Below, one piece after another: positions 1 to 5,115 of a stretch of 5,115 nucleotides of DNA. Origin of the DNA: an uncultured Clostridium sp. (GTDB lineage: Bacteria; Bacillota; Clostridia; Christensenellales; Pumilibacteraceae); assembly GCA_900555125.1 (NCBI GenBank), contig USKH01000101.1, positions 1-5,115 of the forward strand. Direction: 5' to 3'. Position 1 is the stretch's first letter. Every line of letters starts with the position of its first letter. The notes beneath the pieces were generated by a model that saw only the letters and a list, made by a program, of their open reading frames with translations, was not told the DNA's origin and did no database searches. The translations under genes were made by a program, and so were the position numbers.

Positions 1-1192
1 TACTGTTGCCCGCGCCGCGCATTGACGCCGAAAAAACCTGATTTACGCACGAGAACAGATAAAACGGCGTAAGATATTTAAGAAGAAGCGCCGCATGACG
101 GACTATATCCGGGTCGGCATTGAACACGGCGGATATACCTTCCGAGCAGATCATTATGGGTATCATTATTGCAACCGTGACGATAACCGCCATAAAAAAC
201 GAATAGTACGTGCCTTTCCCGGCGCGAGAGATATTGCCCGCGCCGAGGTTTTGCCCGACGAACGTTGTTGCGGAAAGCGCAATGGACTGAATGGGCAAAA
301 ACACAAACTGGTCGATTTTATTGTAGGTGGTCCATCCGCCCAGCGACGCGGTCTGATCGGAATTGACGTTGCTTATGTACGACTGCACGAACACGTTGGA
401 AAATGCGGTGAGCGCAAGCTGGATTGCCGCGGGAATACCCACTTTTATTATCTGGAAAAGTATGGTTTTATCCACTTTAAGCTTTCTTATCTTTATTTTT
501 ATGTCCAGTCTGGTTTTAAGAAGCGTTATAACCGTAAGCAGAGCCGCAACTCCTTGCGCTATTATTGTTGCATACGCCACTCCCGCAACGCCCATACCGA
601 AGGCGTAGACAAACAAAAAGTCCAGCCCCGTGTTTATTACCGCAGCAACGGCAAGATAGTAAAACGGTCGGCGCGAATCCCCCACCGCGCGAAGTATTCC
701 CGATCCCATGTTGTATAAAAGCATGAACATCATTCCGCACGAATAAATGGTTAGATATTCGGTTGCGGGAGCGTACACTTCGCCTTCGGTGGTACGCAGC
801 ATCATTTGCACCATGAGCGGCGAAAAAACTACGCCGAGCACTGTGAAAACAACGCCCGAAATGAGCGTTATCGTCATAGAAGTATGCGATGCCTCACTTA
901 CTTTTTCTTTGTTGCCCGCTCCGAAGTACTGCGAAATTACGACGCTTGCGCCGCTTGAAAGTCCCGAAAAAAGCCCTATGAGTATATTTGTTATGGGCGC
1001 CACGCTGCCCACCGCCGAATATTCGCCGGCAGTACCTTTTTGACCGATGACGAGCGCGTCCACCATGTTGTAAAGCTGCTGAAAAAAGTTACCGACAAGC
1101 AGCGGCAATGCAAACAGCACAATACACCTGACTATACTGCCGTGCGTCATATCCATGATTTTTTTATTCTTTTTTACAGCGACTTCGGACAT
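1..1192 (-). CDS. MATE family multidrug efflux transporter, C-terminus cut by the left window edge
   Basis: This is an open frame read from ATG at 1192 to the left edge, 397 codons without a stop. It encodes a very hydrophobic membrane protein of the MATE superfamily (NorM/DinF-like), which exports cationic drugs or metabolites using a Na+ or H+ gradient. The N-terminus has the family pattern: TxGSI near residue 17, then ALPLLVGNFFQQLYNMVD (about 28-45). The two-fold family symmetry is visible: QYFGAGN at 88-94 matches QNLGAGN at 314-320, and GILRAVGDS at 165-173 matches SMRGAGNS at 390-397. About ten membrane segments are present; family members are usually about 450 residues, so roughly 50-60 residues with the last two helices are missing. 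The start at 1192 is preferred because GGAG lies 10 bases upstream; ATGs at codons 13 and 15 have no comparable site. The substrate cannot be predicted. The family call is secure. Confidence 0.97.
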   Translation of the reverse strand, partial: MSEVAVKKNKKIMDMTHGSIVRCIVLFALPLLVGNFFQQLYNMVDALVIGQKGTAGEYSAVGSVAPITNILIGLFSGLSSGASVVISQYFGAGNKEKVSEASHTSMTITLISGVVFTVLGVVFSPLMVQMMLRTTEGEVYAPATEYLTIYSCGMMFMLLYNMGSGILRAVGDSRRPFYYLAVAAVINTGLDFLFVYAFGMGVAGVAYATIIAQGVAALLTVITLLKTRLDIKIKIRKLKVDKTILFQIIKVGIPAAIQLALTAFSNVFVQSYISNVNSDQTASLGGWTTYNKIDQFVFLPIQSIALSATTFVGQNLGAGNISRAGKGTYYSFFMAVIVTVAIMIPIMICSEGISAVFNADPDIVRHAALLLKYLTPFYLFSCVNQVFSASMRGAGNS

Positions 1193-1202
1193 AAAAGTTT
1201 TT

Positions 1203-1206
1203 CTCC
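1203..1206 (-). promoter_or_regulatory. Ribosome binding site of the MATE gene
   Basis: The minus strand reads GGAG here, 10 bases before the ATG at 1192. It supports this start over the in-frame ATGs further in. If the promoter at 1214-1242 is used, transcription would begin close to this site, leaving a leader of only about 15 bases. Confidence 0.6.
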
Positions 1207-1213
1207 GACAATT

Positions 1214-1242
1214 ATTATATTAAAATTCGCGGCGAAAATCAA
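1214..1242 (-). promoter_or_regulatory. Sigma-A type promoter for the MATE gene
   Basis: On the minus strand, TTGATT (1242-1237, four of six matches to TTGACA) is followed after exactly 17 bases by a perfect TATAAT (1219-1214). It lies in the only sizeable non-coding gap of the window, directly upstream of the MATE start, and the surrounding bases are AT-rich. Start of transcription would be expected near 1206-1208. The match was found by eye, so the start site is a prediction. It suggests that the MATE gene can be expressed independently of the ABC operon. Confidence 0.55.
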
Positions 1243-1250
1243 GCGATTTT
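1235..1250. repeat. Short inverted repeat overlapping the -35 element
   Basis: AAAATC (1235-1240) and GATTTT (1245-1250) are perfect 6-base inverted arms around a 4-base centre. The repeat covers the -35 hexamer of the proposed MATE promoter (1237-1242). This is where an operator for a dimeric repressor could sit, but short AT-rich palindromes arise easily by chance in such DNA, so a regulatory role is only a suggestion. Confidence 0.3.
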
Positions 1251-1263
1251 GTCGTCCGAACGT

Positions 1264-1278
1264 AAAAACGGCACCCGT
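1264..1278 (-). terminator. Weak candidate terminator after the FTR-like gene
   Basis: The minus strand reads ACGG-GTG-CCGT followed by four more T residues, 33 bases after the stop codon of the FTR-like gene. The stem has only four pairs and a three-base loop, so if it acts at all it is likely to be leaky. No better stem-loop was found in the gap. Read-through from the ABC operon into the MATE gene is therefore possible. Confidence 0.22.
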
Positions 1279-1310
1279 GTCTTACAAGCACCGCTTTGTT
1301 TTTAATTATA

Positions 1311-1514
1311 TTATTTATTATCCTTGCTTTTGTAATACAGCATGCAATGGCAAAAGCCCTCAAAATCCGGATCGGCGATCTGCTCGCGGAATTCCTTGCA
1401 AATGCACTTGTAATCTTCGGTGCGCTGTCTGCGGCAAGGACAATATCCGCCCGTCCTTTTAAGCCCTTCTCGAACGGCAGCCACTACTTTTTCGTCGGAA
1501 TTTAATTTAACCAT
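1311..1514 (-). CDS. Small ferredoxin-thioredoxin reductase catalytic-chain-like protein
   Basis: This 67-residue protein has six cysteines arranged as CPC (25-27), CIC (37-39) and CHC (55-57), the three-pair pattern of the ferredoxin:thioredoxin reductase catalytic chain. That enzyme takes electrons one at a time from ferredoxin through a 4Fe-4S cluster to reduce a disulfide. By analogy, Cys25, 37, 39 and 55 would hold the cluster and Cys27 and Cys57 would form the redox-active disulfide. The spacing is CPC-X9-CIC-X15-CHC, against CPC-X16-CPC-X8-CHC in the plant and cyanobacterial enzyme, and the protein is about half as long, so it is a compact variant. It is probably cytosolic: no signal peptide or membrane segment is present. 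The start at 1514 is chosen because AGGAG lies 11 bases upstream, and it falls one base after the stop of the ABC gene. An in-frame ATG at 1535 inside that gene has no ribosome binding site. Its disulfide partner is unknown. Confidence 0.9.
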   Translation of the reverse strand: MVKLNSDEKVVAAVREGLKRTGGYCPCRRQRTEDYKCICKEFREQIADPDFEGFCHCMLYYKSKDNK

Positions 1515-1515
1515 A

Positions 1516-3330
1516 TCATGAATCGCTCCTGTCATCTTTGGCGTCGTGATTTACAAGCTCGTAATAATAGCCTTTCTTTGCCATAAGTTGAGCATGCGTA
1601 CCGGCTTCGGCAATTGTGTGGTTGGCTATGTAGAAAATGCAGTCCGCTTTCTCTATCGTGGACAGTCTGTGTGCGATTACAAAGCTTGTTCTTCCGTCCA
1701 GTATTACGTTTAAAGCGTCTTTTATAAGATTTTCGGTTTCGGTATCGATAGACGCAGTCGCTTCGTCAAGAATAAGTATTTTAGGGTCGGTTAAAAGCAC
1801 TCTCGCAAACGATATAAGCTGTCTTTCGCCGGTAGACAGGCGCGAACCCTGTTCGATGGTCTTAGTGTAATATCCGTCGGGCAGTTTGGAAATAAACGCG
1901 TCGGCACCCACCTGTTTTGCCGCCTCTATACACTGCTCGTCGGTGGCGTCGGGCTTGCCGTAACGAATATTGTCTATTATCGTTCCGCTGAAAATAAAAC
2001 TGTCCTGCATCATTACGCCTATTTGCTTACGCAGCGAATACAGCGTAACTTTGGAAATATCGTGCCCGTCGACGTAAATTGTTCCGCTGTCCACATTGTA
2101 AAAACGCGACAACAGGCTGACAATTGTTGTTTTGCCCGAGCCGGTAGGTCCGACAAGTGCGACCATCTTTCCCTTCGGCACTTCGAAATTGATGTTTTCG
2201 AGAATAATGTGTGCGTTTTCGTACGAAAAATACACGTTTTCAAACTTGACGTCGCCCTGAACGGGAGGAAGCGTTTGTGCATCTTCGTCGTCCACGACGG
2301 TGGGTTCCACTTCCAGAATGTCCATAACGCTTTCGAGGTTGCTGACCGCGCTGGAAATTTCCTGTAAATAGGTAGCTATTTCGTTCAGCGGTGCGCTGAG
2401 CATTCCGGCATACGAAATAAAGCTTATTACCGAGCCGGGAGTAAGCCCTCCCAATCCCAGTTTATTTACTGCCATATACACGACGACGGCGTATACGGCA
2501 ATTATGCCTATGTAGAAAAATCCGCTCATGGTAGGGAAGTGCAACTCGTTTACGTGAGTTACGGCGCACCACTTTTTACGCTCTTCTTTATTAAGCCCGT
2601 CGTAAATCTCGATATTACGCTCGTTGCGGTTGAACGCATTGGTAACCGAGCTTCCCTGAATATTTTCTGCAATATACGCAATGCGATTGCTGCGCTTTTC
2701 GCGGTACGCTCTTCTTCTCTTTTCAAGCGAACGTCGGATAAGGTTGACCAAAACAAGCATGGGGATGACGGCGGCAAGCATAATGAGAGTAAGCCAGCTG
2801 CCAATTACGCACATCCATATAAGGATGGCAATAACCTTCACCGCGTCGAGAATAAGCATGATTATGCTGGACGAAAAAACGTTTGCAAGTTCGTCGAGGT
2901 AGGACGTGACGCGCACCAGAATTTTTCCGTTGGGGCGCGAATCGTAAAAGTCGAACGCAAGCTTTTGCAGATGTTCATATGTGGCGTAACGTATATCGTG
3001 GACAATGCTGTGTCCCACCTTGGTCATATAAAACTGGCGGAAATAGCTGAATACGGTGTCGGTTACGACCGCTAAAACGTAAGCGGCGATCAGCACGACG
3101 GACAGTGTTTTATAGTCCATCCCCAGTACCGTTTTCTTTGGAATTACGTTATCCACGATAAGTCCGTTGATCATTGGCGGCAGCATGGATATAAACGTAA
3201 TCAGAATCATCAGCACAAACAGCACGCTGAGAAGTTTGCGGTACGGAATTACGAATTTCAGCGCGTGACGCAACTGACTTTTGGACAGCTTTTTTGTTTT
3301 TTCGTCCTCGTAATAACGGTTTCTTGCCAT
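1516..3330 (-). CDS. ABC exporter half-transporter with the catalytically competent ATP site (heterodimer subunit 2)
   Basis: This complete 604-residue protein has a six-helix exporter domain (helices near 29-52, 74-97, 152-175, 178-197, 268-290 and 296-318) followed by a nucleotide-binding domain. Visible motifs are A-loop Tyr370, Walker A GPTGSGKT (394-401), Q-loop Gln442, Walker B ILILDE (518-523) with catalytic Glu523, D-loop SIDT (527-530) and H-loop His554. The signature is LSTGE (498-502) instead of LSGGQ. It therefore supplies the working Walker and Glu half of one ATP site and a weakened signature to the other, as expected for one subunit of a heterodimeric exporter of the BmrCD/LmrCD/TM287-288 type. 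Length is normal. The start follows the stop of its partner by one base and has a near-perfect ribosome binding site. Substrates of this class include drugs, lipids and peptides; none can be assigned here. Confidence 0.96.
   Translation of the reverse strand: MARNRYYEDEKTKKLSKSQLRHALKFVIPYRKLLSVLFVLMILITFISMLPPMINGLIVDNVIPKKTVLGMDYKTLSVVLIAAYVLAVVTDTVFSYFRQFYMTKVGHSIVHDIRYATYEHLQKLAFDFYDSRPNGKILVRVTSYLDELANVFSSSIIMLILDAVKVIAILIWMCVIGSWLTLIMLAAVIPMLVLVNLIRRSLEKRRRAYREKRSNRIAYIAENIQGSSVTNAFNRNERNIEIYDGLNKEERKKWCAVTHVNELHFPTMSGFFYIGIIAVYAVVVYMAVNKLGLGGLTPGSVISFISYAGMLSAPLNEIATYLQEISSAVSNLESVMDILEVEPTVVDDEDAQTLPPVQGDVKFENVYFSYENAHIILENINFEVPKGKMVALVGPTGSGKTTIVSLLSRFYNVDSGTIYVDGHDISKVTLYSLRKQIGVMMQDSFIFSGTIIDNIRYGKPDATDEQCIEAAKQVGADAFISKLPDGYYTKTIEQGSRLSTGERQLISFARVLLTDPKILILDEATASIDTETENLIKDALNVILDGRTSFVIAHRLSTIEKADCIFYIANHTIAEAGTHAQLMAKKGYYYELVNHDAKDDRSDS
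1526..1530 (-). promoter_or_regulatory. Ribosome binding site that decides the start of the FTR-like gene
   Basis: AGGAG on the minus strand lies inside the last codons of the upstream ABC gene, 11 bases before the ATG at 1514. It lies downstream of the alternative ATG at 1535 and so cannot serve that codon. The arrangement, with the ABC stop and the ATG one base apart, suggests translational coupling. Confidence 0.65.
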
Positions 3331-3331
3331 T

Positions 3332-5115
3332 TTACGCCACCTCCTCGTCGGTATTCATGGTCTGTTCGGTGTAGATAGACCAATATTTGCCTCGAAGCGC
3401 CATAAGCTGTTCGTGCGAGCCGCGCTCTATTACCGCTCCGTCTTCCATGTACAGAATTTCGTCGCAGAACGAAACGCTGGTTGCACGGTTGGATGCGATT
3501 ATCAGCGTTTTTTCGCCGTAATATGCGCTTATGTTGTCGATAATTTCTTTTTCGGTCTGATAGTCGAGTGCCGAGGTACAGTCATCTAAAAGCAGTACCG
3601 GCGCTTCTTTATATAATGCTCTGGCAATGGAAACACGCTGTTTCTGCCCGCCCGACAAGCCCAGTCCGCGCTCACCGACAACGGTGTCGTAACCGTCGGT
3701 CAGACGAGGAATGAATTTATCCACGCGTGCGAGCGAAGCAAAATGTTCTATTTTGTCCATATCTTTGCCTTCGTCGTAGAAAGCGATGTTGTTTGCCACC
3801 GTTTCGGAGAACAGGAACACGTCCTGCGACACAAACGAAGTCGATCTTCTCACGTCGTCCAGTTTATATTCGGAAATGTCCTTACCGTCCACGGTTATAC
3901 TGCCCGAAGTACAGTCGTAAAAACGGTTCATAAGGCGCATAATAACCGATTTTCCGCAGCCCGTTCTGCCCATTATTCCCACTTTTTTACCGTACGGCAA
4001 ATCGATGTCAACGCTTTTTAGAACGTCGGTTTTGCCGTTAAAATTCATGGTGACGTCGCTGAATCTGTAATTGGGCTTTTCGGGCATGTCAAGCGTTTCG
4101 CGGCTGTGATCGAAGCCGTCGCTTGCGTCCATGAACGCAAACAGCCGTTTACCTGCAACCATACAGTTTTGAATATTTCCTATTTCGGAAGCAATGGTAA
4201 TCATATTACCGTTAAGCAGTCCGACGTACGTAGTAAAAGTAGTAAACTGCCCCACGCTTATCCTTCCGTCCACGGCAAGAATTATTCCTACTATCATCGC
4301 GCTTACGCTCATTGCGTAACCGATAAGGCGAAAATACATGTGATACTTTGCCGCAGTTTTGGTAAGATTGACGTAATTGTCGCGGAAACGGGCATTTTTC
4401 TTTTCAAACTTTGCCATTTCCTCGTCTTCCGTGGCAAACGAACGCACTATGCGCACGCCGTTTATATTTTCCTGAATGCATGTGTTGAGATCTACGTTAC
4501 CTTCGCGGATATCGGAATATCTCTTTACCAGTTCTTTCTTGAATTTAAGGCTGACAAAAAAGGTGACTACGGCAAGCGCAAGCGGAACAATCGCCATAAC
4601 CGGACTTGTAGCCAGCATTATAACTATCGTACCCACACCCGACACTATTGCCGAAAACAGGAACACGAAACGGTGCTGATACAAATCCATCACGTTATCG
4701 ATATCGTTGCTGAGAATATTCATCATATCGCCGCCCGAATACGAATGAACGACGACCGGAGAACAGCTTAAATATTTTGCGAAAGCGTCACGGCGCAGAT
4801 AGTTTGCGATTTTCCTGTTGTAGGCATGCGCCATATTCCAACGCGTATAATGGCATATAAACTGCAAAAGGACTACCGCGCCCAAGGTTATAAGAAGCAC
4901 GGTAATCATTGCCGTATAATCGTCGGGCGCAAGACCTGCCACGAGAAATTTAAGAGGTGAAGAGCTTGCAGCCGCCATCTCTCTTTCGGGGTCGAGTACG
5001 GGAGTAATAACCCTGTCGATGATAAGCTGCGTTATTTGCGGAACTATCAAACTTATCGCTATCTGCATAAGCGCAAATACGACTATTATAATGAGTTGCG
5101 GTCGAATTTTTTTCC
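3332..5115 (-). CDS. ABC exporter half-transporter with degenerate ATP site (heterodimer subunit 1), N-terminus cut by the right edge
   Basis: The frame is open to the right edge: 15 codons upstream of the ATG at 5068 read as the start of the first membrane helix (KKIRPQLIIIVVFAL). The ATG at 5068 is therefore an internal Met and the true start lies outside the window, probably 10-30 codons away. Numbering from the first complete codon gives 593 residues: a six-helix exporter domain, then a nucleotide-binding domain with Walker A GRTGCGKS (382-389), Q-loop Gln430, a perfect LSGGQ (486-490) and Walker B VLLLDD (506-511). The catalytic Glu is replaced by Asp511, the H-loop His by Asn542, and the A-loop aromatic residue is Phe358. 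These changes mark it as the degenerate partner in a heterodimeric exporter, while its intact signature would complete the ATP site of the gene at 1516-3330. The two genes are one base apart and clearly one operon. Confidence 0.96.
   Translation of the reverse strand, partial: KKIRPQLIIIVVFALMQIAISLIVPQITQLIIDRVITPVLDPEREMAAASSSPLKFLVAGLAPDDYTAMITVLLITLGAVVLLQFICHYTRWNMAHAYNRKIANYLRRDAFAKYLSCSPVVVHSYSGGDMMNILSNDIDNVMDLYQHRFVFLFSAIVSGVGTIVIMLATSPVMAIVPLALAVVTFFVSLKFKKELVKRYSDIREGNVDLNTCIQENINGVRIVRSFATEDEEMAKFEKKNARFRDNYVNLTKTAAKYHMYFRLIGYAMSVSAMIVGIILAVDGRISVGQFTTFTTYVGLLNGNMITIASEIGNIQNCMVAGKRLFAFMDASDGFDHSRETLDMPEKPNYRFSDVTMNFNGKTDVLKSVDIDLPYGKKVGIMGRTGCGKSVIMRLMNRFYDCTSGSITVDGKDISEYKLDDVRRSTSFVSQDVFLFSETVANNIAFYDEGKDMDKIEHFASLARVDKFIPRLTDGYDTVVGERGLGLSGGQKQRVSIARALYKEAPVLLLDDCTSALDYQTEKEIIDNISAYYGEKTLIIASNRATSVSFCDEILYMEDGAVIERGSHEQLMALRGKYWSIYTEQTMNTDEEVA
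3337..3345 (-). promoter_or_regulatory. Strong ribosome binding site of the second ABC subunit
   Basis: The minus strand reads AGGAGGTGG, matching the 3' end of 16S rRNA over its core, with AGGAGG ending 9 bases before the ATG at 3330. It is embedded in the last codons of the first ABC subunit (Glu-Glu-Val-Ala). This fits balanced, coupled production of two subunits that must assemble in equal numbers. Confidence 0.8.

Noticed and set aside
95..718. Plus-strand open frame of 207 codons
   Set aside because: It lies antisense to the MATE gene, whose minus-strand frame has clear family motifs throughout. The plus-strand translation is rich in His, Arg, Tyr and Cys with no domain and no ribosome binding site.
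1305..1310. A second TATAAT on the minus strand, just after the FTR-like stop codon
   Set aside because: No acceptable -35 element is found 16-18 bases upstream (the best, TACAAA, has three of six matches). The box at 1214-1219 has a better partner at 17 bases and is closer to the gene.
1193..1310. Small RNA gene, riboswitch or tRNA in the 118-base gap
   Set aside because: No long or GC-rich stem, no tRNA-like arms and no recognisable riboswitch core were found. A promoter and a weak stem-loop explain what is visible.
1533..1535. ATG at 1535 as the start of the FTR-like protein
   Set aside because: It would overlap the ABC gene by 20 bases and has no purine-rich site upstream. The ATG at 1514 has AGGAG at a workable distance and gives the expected N-terminus MVKLNSDE.
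2539..3075. Plus-strand open frame of 178 codons
   Set aside because: It is antisense to the membrane domain of the second ABC subunit and shows no family motif.
4106..4771. Plus-strand open frame of 221 codons
   Set aside because: It is antisense to the membrane domain of the first ABC subunit and is low in recognisable features; the reverse of hydrophobic codons produces such frames.
5066..5068. ATG as the start of the first ABC subunit
   Set aside because: Fifteen in-frame codons upstream to the edge encode the first half of the expected first membrane helix, with no stop. Starting here would cut that helix in two, and no ribosome binding site precedes it.

Overview
The window looks like chromosome from a low-to-mid GC member of the Firmicutes, most likely Clostridia. 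Three things point there: strong AGGAGG-type ribosome binding sites, frequent ATA and AAA codons, and a 67-residue ferredoxin-thioredoxin-reductase-like protein of a kind I associate with Clostridia and other anaerobes. This placement is an inference from composition and protein style; no rRNA or marker gene is present.

Everything supported is on the minus strand, so the genes read from right to left. First comes an ABC exporter half-transporter whose first residues lie beyond the right edge (3332-5115). One base later comes a second half-transporter (1516-3330). One base after that comes a small six-cysteine FTR-like protein (1311-1514). A 118-base gap (1193-1310) holds a good sigma-A-type promoter, and a MATE-family efflux transporter follows and runs off the left edge (1-1192). 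Coding density is very high and no gene-free stretch exceeds 120 bases.

The two ABC half-transporters carry complementary defects. The first has the catalytic Glu after Walker B replaced by Asp and the H-loop His replaced by Asn, but keeps a perfect LSGGQ. The second has normal catalytic Glu and His but a changed signature, LSTGE. Paired together they give one intact and one degenerate ATP site, which is the hallmark of heterodimeric exporters such as TM287/288, BmrCD and LmrCD. The small FTR-like gene is apparently translationally coupled to the second half-transporter, so a thiol-redox protein seems to be co-expressed with the exporter. The MATE gene has its own promoter but could also be reached by read-through, giving an export-dominated cluster: ATP-driven export, a thiol reductase, and ion-gradient-driven export.

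I see no mobile element, CRISPR array, tRNA or rRNA. I do not see clear evidence of a wholly new system. The most unusual point is the tight linkage of the compact FTR-like protein to the heterodimeric exporter.
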